Shown: positions 36,138 to 45,734 of the stretch, one piece after another
Numbering within the stretch: the first letter of the stretch is position 1
Layout of the letters: every line of letters begins with the position of its first letter
NCBI GenBank assembly: GCA_963830545.1
Contig: CAWHMK010000001.1
Location: 1,860,001-1,924,000 of the forward strand
Reading direction: 5' to 3'
DNA length: 64,000 nucleotides
Source: DATGJX01 sp963830545
GTDB lineage: Bacteria > Vulcanimicrobiota > Vulcanimicrobiia > Vulcanimicrobiales > Vulcanimicrobiaceae
Program-made: the position numbers and the translations under genes
Notes under the pieces: model-generated
What the model was told of the DNA's origin: nothing
The model's database searches: none
What the model saw: the letters and a program-made list of their open reading frames with translations, nothing else

Positions 36138-39100
36138 AGCGTCGGAATGACGATGAGCGAGAGCATCGTCGAACAAAGTAATCCGCCGATGACGACCGTT
36201 CCGAGCGGCGCCTGCGTTTCGCTGCCGGCTTCGATTCCGGCCGCAATCGGCAACATGCCGCCCGACAGTTGCGAGCGTCGTCATCAAAATCGGCCGCAAC
36301 CGCATGGGCGCGGCGTGAAGGACCGCTTCGCGCGCGGAAAGCCCGCGATGGCGCAATTGATTCGTGAATTCAACGACCAGAATCGCGTTCTTCACCACGA
36401 TACCGACGAGCATCAGCAAGCCGATGAACGCCGTCAGCCCGAATGAACGGTGCGTTATCACGAGCGCCACCACGACGCCTGCGAGCGAGAGCGGCACCGA
36501 CATCATGATGACGAGCGGGTGCAGCAGCGATTCGAATTGCGCGGCAAGCAGCATGTAGATGAGCAGCACTGCCAGGATGACGATCATGCCCAGGCTGCTG
36601 AACGTTTGGCTCTGCTGCGTGACCGACTGCCCGAACTGCCAGTAATATCCGGCGGGCAGCGCTATCGAATTCATAATCTGCGTCGACGCCTGCACGGCGT
36701 TCCCGAGCGACGTGTTCGTCAGGTCCGCATTGATGTCGATCTCGCGCTGTTTGTTTTGACGCGTGATTTGCGAGGGGCCCGCGCCGGTCGAGATGCCGGC
36801 GACTTCGCTAAGGGAAGCGTGGGCAGCGTGTAGCGTTTGCCCTGGCGTGGATGCCGTCGTGGTCGTCAGGCTCGAGGACCCGACGGCGCCCGAACCGACG
36901 TTGCCCGTAACGGAATCTGGAGATTTTCGACCGTCGCAAACGTGCGGCGCTGGTCCGGCGGCAATTGCACGATAATCGGATATTCCGTACCGTTGATTTG
37001 CATGATACGACGCGGTGCTGCCGCTGGTTGCCGTGTCGATCGTTTGTGCGATTGCTTGCGTGGAAAGCCGAGCTGCGCGGCAAGCGATCGATCGACGGAA
37101 ATATTCAACAGCGGCTGCGAGGGCGTAATACCGGTGTCCGGCCGCGTCAAGCCCGGCACCTGACCGAGCTGCGGAATCACTTGATTCTGCGCGATGTTGT
37201 AGAGCGTGTTCATGTCGGGCCCGTAGATCTGCAGGTCCAGGGCGTTTTGGCCGCGGGAAATGATGTTCTGACACGATGTCGATCGGGTGCCCGAATGCCA
37301 TCAGGCCCGGAATCGGCGGCCCGACGAGCTTCGCGAACTGCGCGTACGCGTGGATTGCGCGGCGCGTTTCGCGCTTGCCGCCGCCGCGCTGCCGCCGAAT
37401 GAGCCGTTGAGCGCGCCTTGCCATTGGGTTACGAACTGCGCCGCGCCGCTGCTCGAGATGTTCGGCTTGAGCGTGATGGCAAGGTTTGCGATGTTCGAAA
37501 CCGACGTCGATACGAGATAGCCTTCCGAACCGACTTGCGAGCCGACGTCGACCACGCGGGGATCTTTGCGCATGCGGTTTTCGACGTTCGCCGCGACGGT
37601 GTTCATCACGTTCAGAGCCGTGCCGTTGGGCATGCGCAAGTTGAAGCGGACGTAGCGCGAGTTCGTCGGCGGAAACATTTCGGTTGAACCGCGCCCAAAC
37701 GCAGTGCGAGCAGCGTCGCGACGAAAATCAATCCGGCAACCGCGAAGACTTTGGCCGGGATGGTCGAGCGACCACGCCGAGCTGCCGTTTGTACCACGCG
37801 CTGAAGCGTTCGTAGCGTGCGTCGAATTTCGAAACGAATCGCGCATAGGCGCCCTTGTGATGACCGTTCGTATGCGGCGTCTCGTCGCGCAGCAGCATGG
37901 TCGAGAGCATCGGCACGGTCGTGAGCGCAACAAGCAGCGAGATTGCAACCGCCACCATCACCATGAGCGCGAACGGTTTGAAGATGAGACCCTGCAAGCC
38001 CGGAATGAGCATCAGCGGAACGAACACCGTGATGACGGTAATCGAAGAGGCAAGGACGGCGGTAGAAAATTTCCGTCACGGCACTTTCCGCCGCTTCCTT
38101 GACGTGCTGCCCGCGCGACATGTGGCGGTAGATGTTCTCGATGACGACGATGGCGTCGTCGACAATCAAGCCGACGGCAAGTGCCAATCCTCCGAGCGTC
38201 ATCGTGTTCAGCGAATAGCCGAACATGTACGCGGCAAAGAGCGTGCCCAGCACCGAAATCGGCAACGATATCGCGACGATGACGGTCGAGCGCCACGAGT
38301 GCAGGAACAGCAGAATGATCAGAATGGCGAGGCAGGCGCCGTAGAGCGCGGTATGCTCCAGCGCTGTCACGGCTTGCGTGATGAAGCCGCGCTGGTCGAA
38401 GACGACCGCCATCTTCATGCCCGGATAGCGCTGCTCGATCTGCTTGATCTTCGCGTACACGCCGTTAGCCGTTTGAACGACGTTCGCGTTCGGCTGGGCA
38501 ATGATCGAGACGCCCAGAGCGGGCGTGCCGTTCAACCGCTGAAAACTGCGCTGCTCTTGAATCGAATCGCTGACGTTCGCCACGTCGTGCAGATAGACGG
38601 GCGCGCCGTTTTTCGTCGTGACGATGAGGTTGCCGACTTGCTGCGCGTTTTGAAACAGCTCGTTGGCTTGGATCTGATATTCGTTGTTGGCGATCTGTAC
38701 GATGCCGGCCGGCAGATTCAAGTTTTCTTGCCCGACGCGCGTGACGATTTGACTCAGCGTGAGGCCGTACCCGGAAAGTGCGTTGATGTCGGGCTGGATC
38801 ATGATCGCGCGGACTTGATCGTTGCTCACGCCCACCGATGCTACGCCGTTCACGCTCGAGAATTCGTCGGAAAGCGTGTTCGTCCACAAATCCCCGAGAT
38901 CGCGCAACGTCATGTTCGAATCCGTGACGTACACGCGAACGACCGGCAGCTGGTTGGGGTCGAACTTATTGATCGTCGGCTGCGAGAGATTCGGATCGTT
39001 CGGCAGGCTGCTCCAAATGCGCGAAACTTGCTCTTGCACGTCCACGGCCGCCGTGTCGATGTTGGTTCCGTAGTAGAACTGCGCGGTAACCTGGCTCGTG

Positions 39101-39360
39101 CCTTCGGACGACGTGGAGTTGATTTGCTGAATGCCCGACACGCGGCTGACTGCATTTTCGATCGGGCGCGTGATGAGCGTTTCCATCTGCTGCGGAGCGA
39201 CGTTCGTGTAGTTTACCGCGACGGTTACGACCGGCGGGCTGAAACTCGGCAGCAGGTCGACGGGCAGGCGCGGAAAGGCAAAAAAGCCCAGGACGATAAT
39301 CGCGGTCGCGATCATCGCCACGGTCACGCGGCGCGTTACGGCAAATCGGGCGATCGACAT
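35939..39360 (-). CDS. RND exporter, HAE1/AcrB type (at least six frameshifts)
   Basis: Proton-driven efflux pump subunit, about 1,100 aa if joined. Start MSIARFAVTRRVTVAMIATA at 39360, then FPRLPVDLLPSFSPPVVTVA, the porter domains, and GLALAVGLIVDDAIVVIENI (membrane helix 4 with the two proton-relay Asp). Later pieces in other frames include MLIPGLQGLIFKPFALMVMV, NLRMPNGTALNVMNTVAANV, LLIYMLLAAQFESLLHPLVI, GLLMLVGIVVKNAILVVEF and APLGTVVIGGLLCSTMLSLI. Switches lie near 38075, 37755, 37690, 37330, 37230, 36880 and 36280. The adaptor and TolC-like partners are not in the window. So many breaks could mean decay, but conserved motifs survive throughout. Confidence 0.85.
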
Positions 39361-39440
39361 GAAATTTGGACTGTAATCTCTTTCCAGGCTGGGCTTGGTC
39401 AAACCATCCCATGAACGGTTTAGAGCGAGCTGAGAAGGCG

Positions 39441-39469
39441 TTGCTCCAGCGGGCGGCCCGTGGTATACT
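39441..39469 (+). promoter_or_regulatory. Promoter of rpsF-ssb (TTGCTC-17-TATACT)
   Basis: TTGCTC (39441-39446), a 17-nt spacer and TATACT (39464-39469). Transcription would start near 39476, giving a leader of about 85 nt, unusually long for this window, with two strong stem-loops. Confidence 0.65.
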
Positions 39470-39492
39470 CTGCCGGTCCCGGGGCACCCCGA

Positions 39493-39543
39493 GGCCACAC
39501 CACTCTGCCCGCCGCCTGCGGTGGGCCGCCCCGCTTGCGGGGC
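39493..39543 (+). promoter_or_regulatory. Structured rpsF leader, S6:S18-type autoregulatory element candidate
   Basis: GGCC-A-CACC (39493-39501) pairs with GGTG-GGCC (39520-39527), giving eight pairs with one bulged A; the loop is GC-rich and contains CCG. A second perfect 7-bp stem, GCCCCGC/GCGGGGC, spans 39528-39543. A known RNA motif in rpsF leaders binds the S6:S18 complex through a CCG-containing bulge near such a stem. Match is by eye only. Confidence 0.4.
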
Positions 39544-39561
39544 GTCCGAAGAGGCTATCAC

Positions 39562-39894
39562 ATGGCAGTCGACTACGAAGTCACGTATATTTTACGTCCG
39601 AACCTCGAGGAGAACGAGGTCACCGAGCGCACAAACGCCGTCACCGAACTGTTGAAAAACAACGGCGGCGAAGTCGTCAGCACCGAGATTCTCGGCAAGA
39701 AGCGTCTCGCTTACGAAGTCAACGACGTCCGCGAGGGCATCTACGCCGTGATGCGGTTTCGCAGCAGCGGCGACGCGGCCCACGAACTCGAGCGCCAGCT
39801 CGGACTGAACGAGGACGTCATGCGGGCGCTGCTGATCAAACTCGACAAGCACGCGCTCGCGGCCGAAAAGGCGCCCGCCTCCGCTCCCGTATAA
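39562..39894 (+). CDS. rpsF: 30S ribosomal protein S6
   Basis: 110 aa. YEVTYILRPNLEENEV at the N-terminus, then GGEVVSTEILGKKRLAYEVN and EGIYAVMRFRSSGDAAHELE, and a final RALLIKLDKHA, as in S6. ATG preceded by GAAGAGG. First gene of an rpsF-ssb operon; the usual rpsR and rplI do not follow. Confidence 0.95.
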   Translation: MAVDYEVTYILRPNLEENEVTERTNAVTELLKNNGGEVVSTEILGKKRLAYEVNDVREGIYAVMRFRSSGDAAHELERQLGLNEDVMRALLIKLDKHALAAEKAPASAPV

Positions 39895-39971
39895 AATGCC
39901 ATGCCCATGGCATAGCGGCGTGCTAGCCTTGGGCTGACCCGCGCAAGTGATTTCAGAAAGAGTAATGCATC

Positions 39972-40394
39972 ATGGCGGCTTCTTTTAATAAGGTCATTCT
40001 CGTCGGAAACGTCGTTCGCGATCCCGAGATTCGCTACGTCGGTTCCGGTGCCGGCGTCACGAAGTTTTCGATCGCGGTAAATCCGAACAAACGCGACGCA
40101 AAGCCGGAAGACACGCTGTTCGTCGACATCGTCGCGTGGGAAAAGCTCGCCGAAACCTGCAACACGTACTTGAAGAAGGGTTCGAACGTGCTCGTAGAGG
40201 GCCGTCTCGTAATCCGCTCGTACGACGACAAGGACGGCAACAAGCGCAAGGCCACCGAGGTCGTCATCAACACGATGCAGATGCTGGGCTCGCCGCGCGA
40301 TCGCCAAGAAGGCGGAAGCGAATCATTCGCCGGCGCAGCCGTCGGAGGCGGCGGCCGCATGGACGAGGGTTTAGACGAAGAGATTCCGTTCTGA
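39972..40394 (+). CDS. ssb: Single-stranded DNA-binding protein
   Basis: 140 aa. OB fold with FNKVILVGNVVRDPEIRYVG, VTKFSIAVNPNK, FVDIVAWEKLAETCNTYLKK, GSNVLVEGRLVIRSY. The acidic C-terminal tip DEGLDEEIPF is the partner-binding tail. A TGCCATG/CATGGCA hairpin lies just upstream near 39898. Followed by the inverted-repeat element at 40406. Confidence 0.96.
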   Translation: MAASFNKVILVGNVVRDPEIRYVGSGAGVTKFSIAVNPNKRDAKPEDTLFVDIVAWEKLAETCNTYLKKGSNVLVEGRLVIRSYDDKDGNKRKATEVVINTMQMLGSPRDRQEGGSESFAGAAVGGGGRMDEGLDEEIPF

Positions 40395-40494
40395 CGTTGT
40401 AGTACTGTCTCACCCTAACTGCCTAAGAATCGCTGGTTAGGAACAAATTCGTCTAAAAGTCGAAATATAATTCGGTTCACATAAAACCAAGCAG

Positions 40495-40522
40495 AAACGC
40501 CCGTGTTTACAGGGCGTTTTTT
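40495..40522 (+). terminator. Rho-independent terminator after ssb
   Basis: AAACGCCC (40495-40502) pairs with GGGCGTTT (40512-40519) around a 9-nt loop, followed by further T to 40522. A good plus-strand terminator for rpsF-ssb. Confidence 0.75.
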
Positions 40523-40542
40523 GCTTTGCGACAACCAACGCG

Positions 40543-41143
40543 TCAACACCGACGGGCGCGACCAGCCTCCTGACGCTTTAGTGTAAGAGCGAGGTTTGCG
40601 AGTTTGCCGAACTGCCAACCATCATGCTCATCAAGAGGTGACCCTCGTTTTTTCGATCTGCCGAGGACGAGGATCTCTCCCATGCGTATTAGCGTTTGAA
40701 TGAACTCGGATGCCTCAACGAGTTGGCCGAGTGCGAAAGCCCCCGCGCTCCGGTACGGATTTTCGCAAACGCGCTCGACGGCCTCGACTACGATTGGAGC
40801 CGCGATCGCGTAAATATCGCGCCCTTGCGCCGTAACGCGGTGCTCATTGTCGGCATTCCGCGGAGTTTGATTCATGTAGCTGCGAATCTCGCGTACGTTC
40901 AAGTGGCGCGCCATCAGAATCGTCTCGGTGAACGGCAGCTCGATGACGTCTTGCGTTCCGAATGGTTCAGGAAAGGTCGATGGTCCAGGCGTGGGCGGCT
41001 GCATTTGATGGAGTTTTCCGCCGCAAACAATGAGTCGCGGCGCGGTGTTTCTTTGCCCCGTGTGCCGAGTGCTGCGTGTAGGCCACCAGTCTGTCGAGCG
41101 CGATAGCGACGTCGATCCGGTCTGCGCGTGTCCAGCCGCTCAT
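40543..41143 (-). CDS. Hypothetical protein (one +1 frameshift)
   Basis: About 199 aa. The start MSGWTRADRIDVAIALDRLV at 41143 continues to about 41003, where the frame changes into FPEPFGTQDVIELPFTETIL, LNVREIRSYMNQTPR, YAIAAPIVVEAVERVCENPY, ASEFIQTLIRMGEILVLGRS. No recognised domain, no signal peptide. Neighbour of a gene remnant inside the inverted-repeat segment. Could be a small regulator, but nothing shows it. Confidence 0.5.
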
Positions 41144-41306
41144 CGCGTGGCTGGCCAGAGATCGGCCAGCAGTAACGTCGAATTAATGGCGCGCGCCACC
41201 ACGCGTACGAGCAAAACAAGCAATTTCGGTTGCCAACGCGGCCGAGGTCCTCACGCCTATGGTCGCTTTTGCAGGCACACCGTCTCTCGCCCGCTAACCA
41301 CGATTG

Positions 41307-41765
41307 ATGATGACGTGGACGCCTTGTTCCCCTTTGGAAACCGTTGACGGCCTCGTTTGGGTGAAGCGGATGGCGCAGAAGGCGCGGTACTGCGTCGAGC
41401 ACGAGTCATCACAACGCGAACTGATGAACGGCTACTTATTCGGCGAGAGCGATTTTATCGACGGCAAAGTACTGAAGTTTCTCCGCGCGACCGCGCAGGC
41501 GTTTCTCGATGCCGTTCGCGGGGAACCCGATGACGCCGCAGCGGCGCACCGAATCGTTGCCGCGAGCGGACGCACTTCCGACGAATGTTTCCAGTTCAGC
41601 GTCAAACTCAGCAAGCAAATGTCGAACTTCGCGCTTATCGAAGCGGATGAAGGCCGTTTGCGGCCCGGCATGCGCACCTCGCTCATCCGGTTTTTCTACA
41701 ACCGCATGATGATGCCAATCGTTTATCGCGTGTTCCGCTCCGCGGAGCGCCGTCGCAACAAGTAG
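41307..41765 (+). CDS. DUF5069-like protein
   Basis: 152 aa from the ATG at 41307. PLETVDGLVWVKRMAQKARY followed by NGYLFGESDFIDGKVLKFL resembles the DUF5069 pattern (an R-M-xx-KAR stretch, then a D-x-x-LxxFL block); GRTSDECFQFSVKLSKQMSN fits its central helix. The C-terminal ARMM-rich end (FFYNRMMMPIVYRVFRSAER) is basic. Function of this family is unknown. Start is chosen as the first ATG after a TTG at 41304. Confidence 0.55.
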   Translation: MMTWTPCSPLETVDGLVWVKRMAQKARYCVEHESSQRELMNGYLFGESDFIDGKVLKFLRATAQAFLDAVRGEPDDAAAAHRIVAASGRTSDECFQFSVKLSKQMSNFALIEADEGRLRPGMRTSLIRFFYNRMMMPIVYRVFRSAERRRNK

Positions 41766-42208
41766 GCGATACAGGGCCGTCGCGATGAATACGAGGCGCT
41801 TCAGCGGGAATCCGCCGCGCTGTTCCATGGCGAGGCGGACGGCACGTTTAGGCGCGAATTTGCGCGCGGCTGGCACGATGGTGACGCGGCCGCGATCCTG
41901 CACGATGATACGCTGCTGCTGCACTTGGAATCGGGACGAGAACCATGCGCGCTACCGAAATTGCATAGAACATGGCGTCGCTGCCGCATGGTGCTGCCCG
42001 GCCGGTTATCGCGTTCCCCGTTTTTGTGCGCCAACATTTGGAATCCGTCGCGCTCCTCGGCGCGCACACCCACGGCGCAGACCTCGACCCCGACGAACAG
42101 CAACTCCTCACGGAACTCACGCTGAGCGCGGGCGCGGCGTACGATCATATCCACGCCGAGCGCGTGCGCGCGGAGATGGAGAGATGCGCCTCGCGTATAC
42201 GGCGCTGA
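41764..42208 (+). pseudogene. C-terminal remnant of a GAF-domain protein
   Basis: From the stop of the DUF5069-like gene, one frame reads DEYEALQRESAALFHGEADG, WHDGDAAAILHDDTLLLHLE, SGREPCALPKLHRTW. After about 41980 another frame continues ASLPHGAARPVIAFPVFVRQ, VALLGAHTHGADLDPDEQQL, LTELTLSAGAAYDHI. Together they resemble the end of a GAF sensor domain. There is no start codon or N-terminal part, and a shift is needed to join the pieces, so this is a truncated relic. Confidence 0.55.
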
Positions 42209-42307
42209 AACTTAGGCCGGGAGCCCACTCTTCGCCTCTGTCTTGTTAAGGTGCGAAACAGTTAGGGTGAAATGCGTCTAAAACGTGAGACAACGCCATT
42301 TTAGTGC

Positions 42308-42323
42308 TGTCTCACCCTAATTG
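42308..42323 (+). repeat. Second direct copy of the TGTCTCACCCTAA-type repeat
   Basis: TGTCTCACCCTAATTG, one mismatch from the copy at 40406-40421. Both copies are followed 40-75 nt later by a hairpin of similar sequence (AAACG.../...CGTTTTTTG), so a module of about 90-120 bp appears twice. Confidence 0.6.
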
Positions 42324-43229
42324 ACCACAAATCGTGATTCTAACGGGTCAATAAACTGCACCAAAAACGTTCCGAATTTGCGGGACGTTTTTGTGTTTCG
42401 TTGGAGTCTGTACTCGCGTACCTCCATCCTCCACTGAAACGCGGCCTCTTTTAGCACCATTCTTTTCGCAGCGGCCTTGATACGGATGATCGCCGCCGTC
42501 CAGGAAAGCACGGCACGGTGTAGCGTGCACAGTTTACGTTCGCAACCATGACGAGGTAGTGGCTCCCGCCCGACGACGTACCGGCGAGGACGTATGCATC
42601 GCCGTTGACTTCGGGCACCGTAAAGGGCAACGCCGAACAAACTTCCATCAACATGAAGCGCAGATGACCGAATAAACGAGCGGGCGCAGTCTGGAACCGG
42701 GAATACTGTGTAATCCCCCGTTCCCACCGTCCATCCAAAAGGCATACGCTATTTCGTTGAGCCCGTCGCGGTAGCCGATTGACACTCCCGATTTTTCAGC
42801 ATAGTGGTAAGGGGGCTGATTCACCGCCGTCAATGCGTATCTCGACGTCATTCTGCTCCATGATTGCAAAACTCCCGCGGAATTGGAAAGCTGCACGTAG
42901 CCGGTGGCGAGAATTTCGCTGTCAGTCGGAATGTTTTGTTTGACAAGTTTGCGAGCAAAAATGCAGTTGGTAACAAAGCCGCCTGGAGGCACGAGATCTC
43001 GCAACGGGCCCGCGCCCAATTTCGAACCGCCGCCGCCGGACCACGCGTAAGGCCCGAATATCCTTTGGGCGAGGGCCGACTGTGCGGACGGCATCACGGC
43101 GCATCCCGCCCCGCCGATTGCTTTAGGTGGACCGGCTTGCGCCTTCGATGGGAGCCCCGCTGGCGTAAGAATGAGGGCCGCAACGAAAAGCGCAGCCGGA
43201 AATTTTACCACGACAGTCTTGAATTTCAT
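42317..43229 (-). CDS. Secreted Cys-containing protein, paralogue of 49788-50181 (several +1 frameshifts)
   Basis: Start MKFKTVVVKFPAALFVAALI at 43229 is a good signal peptide. The first domain (GGAGCAVMPSAQSALAQRIF, DLVPPGGFVTNCIFARKLVK, IGYRDGLNEIAYAFWMDGG) is in one frame. It continues in others with VCSALPFTVPEVNGDAYVLA, GGSHYLVMVANVNCA and CRAFLDGGDHPYQGRCEKNG. This last part matches the small protein at 49788-50181. Three or four +1 steps join all pieces. The visible 3' end runs through the terminator at 42363-42392, so the true stop is probably nearer 42400. Function unknown. Confidence 0.6.
42363..42392 (-). terminator. Hairpin terminator at the end of the minus-strand secreted gene
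   Basis: AAAAACGTTCC (42363-42373) pairs with GGGACGTTTTT (42382-42392) with one G-T pair. Read on either strand it ends in a T-run, so it may work in both directions. Confidence 0.6.
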
Positions 43230-43379
43230 TGTCGAACTCCTTGTGCACTGATTCTAGCCCCCAAGCGTCCCGGCGGCGTCCCGGCGCTCACCGAAAACGC
43301 GTTGGAAACTACGGACCATCGGGTGAACAGGCCGTCCTTCATCGCTGCGCTCGCATTAACCCAAGAAAAAGCTTACGCC

Positions 43380-43400
43380 AAGGAGGCATTATGCCTCCTT
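43380..43400. other. Perfect 9-bp hairpin in the divergent region 43230-43533
   Basis: AAGGAGGCA, a 3-nt loop and TGCCTCCTT. It lies between two divergently transcribed secreted-protein genes, so it is not a terminator for either. No T-run follows. I see nothing else supported in this 304-bp gap except an AAGGA ribosome-binding site before 43534. Confidence 0.5.
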
Positions 43401-43533
43401 GCATCCCCCCGCATACGGGTATTCTGAAATTCAGCGGCGCATAGTATGGTTATTCAAGAGCCGTTCCAAGCGGCTCCCTGCACTTTTTTTACGTTCTGAC
43501 GCTCGACCGTTAAGACGCTAAGGATGCTGGACC

Positions 43534-45120
43534 ATGCGTGTGCGTGTATTATCCATTCTGTTGCTTTCTGTTTTGGTATCGGCGTGCAACGGTGGAGGCG
43601 GTCAAAGCGGTTCAAGCGCCGCTCTTCCTCAAATGGGATTGCAATCTTCGCCTGCTGCGGCCCTCAGCGGAGCAAGAGTTGTCGCCGCATCGTTGACCAA
43701 GCCTTATGCGCGGCCAAGCATTCTGCCCGATACATTTACCATTTATTGTCCCAAGAAAGCGTCCACAGGGCGGTTCGCTGCGAATTGTGCGTACTACGAT
43801 CCCGGCGCGAGCACAAACCAATATGCGGTGAGCGCGGATAGTAATTGCGGTGTTTCCGACGTTGAGAGTCTGCAAACGCGTGGAGCCCGCATCGGCCTTT
43901 TTCGGGTCACCGGCTACTCGCCTGGCTTGTGCACGGTTTCGCTAACGGACAGCAACCAGGCTACGGCGTCGGCGACGATCGACTTCTTCGGCCGTACGAT
44001 TTTGGGACCACTCACGCTCACGTGTCCCGCCAAGGCTATAAGCACCGCAAACTGCACCTACGCCGATCCGGGCTACGCGGGAACGTATTCGGCATCGACG
44101 AGCACTCTCACGTGCGCCTCGACGGCACCCGCATCGGGTGCGGTGACGGCCAGCGATACCGCGGCCGAGTCGTGTACCCTCACGTTGACTGCCGTGAAAA
44201 CGGGACAGCAGGCTCGTGCAACCATCACTTTTGCCGCCGTCCCCGGACCACTGACGCTGAATTGTCCGACGGACGGGGTCGTGGGCGCGAACGGGGTCCA
44301 ATGTACGTATAGCAATCCGAATTATTCCGGGGATTATACGGTGACCACGTCTTCCTCGACATGTGGTATTGCATCGCAGACGGCCAACGGCTTCGCCGTC
44401 AGCGATTCAGCTGCGGAAGCTTGCACCATTACGCTTACGCCGTCTTCGGGCACACAAGCGGCCGTACAACAGACGGTTACGTTCGTGGGGCCGTTGGTAC
44501 TGAGCTGTCCAAACGCCGGAGTAACCGGCGGAACCGGCGTCACCTGCACCTACACGAATCCCGGATACACGGGCACCTACACGCTCGCGGCGACCGGAAG
44601 CTGCGCGACGAACGCGTCGACCGGCGGGTTTACCGTCTCGGATGCGACTTCCGAAGCCTGCACCGTGACGCTGACCCCAGGTTCGCCCGAAACGTCGGTG
44701 GCGGCAACGATCACGTTCTCGGCGCCGTCTGCCGTGGGGCCGCTTTCACTCACGTGTCCGAGTAGCGTCGCAATCGTCTCGGGGCCAATACCCAACGCCG
44801 ATTGCACCTACACCAATCCCAACTACACCGGTGGTTACACGGCTTCTACGAGCTCCAATTCCGGCCACTGCTCGGTAAGTTCGGCACCTTCCGGTGCCGC
44901 TAGCGGCGGCCTTGCCATAGCCGAGTCCTCCGCCGAAAACTGCACGGTCACGCTGCATCCAACATCGGGCACGGAATCCGATACGCAAGCATCGGTCCTG
45001 TTCATCGCAGGCAGTGGCGGTGGCGGCGGCGGCGGCTGCGCGGTGGTAAGGAAGGGTATTCGTAAAACGTTCAACATAAACAGCGCCGGCCATGTAACGC
45101 CGTTCGTAGTGCAGTGCTAA
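43534..45120 (+). CDS. Lipoprotein with five Cys-containing tandem domains
   Basis: 528 aa. Signal peptide with lipobox LLLSVLVSACNGGGG (lipidated Cys at residue 18). After a linker of about 45 residues come five repeats of about 75-90 residues, at residues roughly 68-150, 155-235, 238-320, 321-400 and 405-495. Repeats 2-5 share G-P-L-x-L-x-C-P, then CTYxNPxYxGxYT, a mid Cys, a VSDxxAExCTxTLTP-type block. Each has four Cys, enough for two disulfides. A Gly-rich hinge and short basic tail (CAVVRKGIRKTFNINS) end it. Likely a surface-displayed stalk or adhesin; unknown family. Confidence 0.85.
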   Translation: MRVRVLSILLLSVLVSACNGGGGQSGSSAALPQMGLQSSPAAALSGARVVAASLTKPYARPSILPDTFTIYCPKKASTGRFAANCAYYDPGASTNQYAVSADSNCGVSDVESLQTRGARIGLFRVTGYSPGLCTVSLTDSNQATASATIDFFGRTILGPLTLTCPAKAISTANCTYADPGYAGTYSASTSTLTCASTAPASGAVTASDTAAESCTLTLTAVKTGQQARATITFAAVPGPLTLNCPTDGVVGANGVQCTYSNPNYSGDYTVTTSSSTCGIASQTANGFAVSDSAAEACTITLTPSSGTQAAVQQTVTFVGPLVLSCPNAGVTGGTGVTCTYTNPGYTGTYTLAATGSCATNASTGGFTVSDATSEACTVTLTPGSPETSVAATITFSAPSAVGPLSLTCPSSVAIVSGPIPNADCTYTNPNYTGGYTASTSSNSGHCSVSSAPSGAASGGLAIAESSAENCTVTLHPTSGTESDTQASVLFIAGSGGGGGGGCAVVRKGIRKTFNINSAGHVTPFVVQC

Positions 45121-45197
45121 CCTCGCGGTCCAGCCGTTCCTTGCGCGGACTCGCTAACGCTGTTTCATATTGAACCGATAGAAAGTGGATTCGGTGT

Positions 45198-45234
45198 AAA
45201 AAAAAGAGCCGCTGGACTCAGCGGCTCTTTTTTT
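45198..45234. terminator. Bidirectional rho-independent terminator
   Basis: A run of A, GAGCCGCTG, a 4-nt loop, CAGCGGCTC and a run of T form a perfect stem that works in both directions. It separates the convergent genes at 45120 and 45246. Confidence 0.92.
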
Positions 45235-45245
45235 GTACGGTGGTG

Positions 45246-45734
45246 CTAACTGCTTCGCCGGCAGGTGGCCTTGAAATTCGGCTTGGTCGACGTCAGCGTT
45301 GGATATCCCGTGTACGTGTACATGGCGTTGCTGCTGCGCGTGGTCGTACCGTGGCCCGGTTTGCCGTCGGACGAATAGAGGTCACGGGACGTCTCAACAT
45401 TACCCTTGAGGGTCCACGCGGAGACGTAGGACGCCGGCTGATTTGAAACGCCCGCTACCATGTAACGATTGTTCTTGGCGTCATACGTCGTAGAACTGCT
45501 CGAGTAGTACGCCTGTTTCATTTTCCCTTGCTTCGGCGCGCTGATCGTTTGATACAACACTCCGGAATTCAGTGAACCCGTAATCGTCGCCTTTTCGGGC
45601 GTTTGTCCCGGCGGTCCACCGGTACAAGACCACGTTCCTACGTAATACTGCAGGCCTGACGTCCCTGCCCCGGATTGAGCTGCCGCGGGAAGCGCGGCTA
45701 CGGCGAAAAGTGCAAGAAATGCGAGAGTTCTCAT
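45246..45734 (-). CDS. Small secreted protein, paralogue of 46185-46640
   Basis: 162 aa. Signal peptide (MRTLAFLALFAVAALPAAAQ). The mature part starts with YYVGTWSCTGGPPGQTPEKA and ends PNFKATCRRSS, with one early and one late Cys that may pair. The protein at 46185-46640 shares this plan (WTCTLG near the start, VTATCLRN at the end, a DSxGATQSQTSADG-like middle). Pattern resembles DUF1579-type lipocalin-like proteins. Ends at the bidirectional terminator. Confidence 0.75.
   Translation of the reverse strand: MRTLAFLALFAVAALPAAAQSGAGTSGLQYYVGTWSCTGGPPGQTPEKATITGSLNSGVLYQTISAPKQGKMKQAYYSSSSTTYDAKNNRYMVAGVSNQPASYVSAWTLKGNVETSRDLYSSDGKPGHGTTTRSSNAMYTYTGYPTLTSTKPNFKATCRRSS

Larger units (their letters stand above)
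40406..42292. mobile_element. Segment bracketed by inverted repeats, no transposase seen
   Basis: The left end (40406-40421) reads TGTCTCACCCTAACTG. The right end, read on the minus strand (42292-42259), has TGTCTCAC, an 18-nt insertion ending in TCAC, then CCTAACTG. A further direct copy, TGTCTCACCCTAATTG, lies at 42308-42323. The segment carries a minus-strand unknown gene, a DUF5069-like gene and a GAF-domain remnant. The inverted ends suggest a former mobile unit inserted after ssb, but no transposase, integrase or target duplication is visible. Confidence 0.35.

Noticed and set aside
40406..42400. Integron attC sites or a cassette array
   Set aside because: Ends do not match the attC core consensus, genes are on both strands and no integrase is seen.
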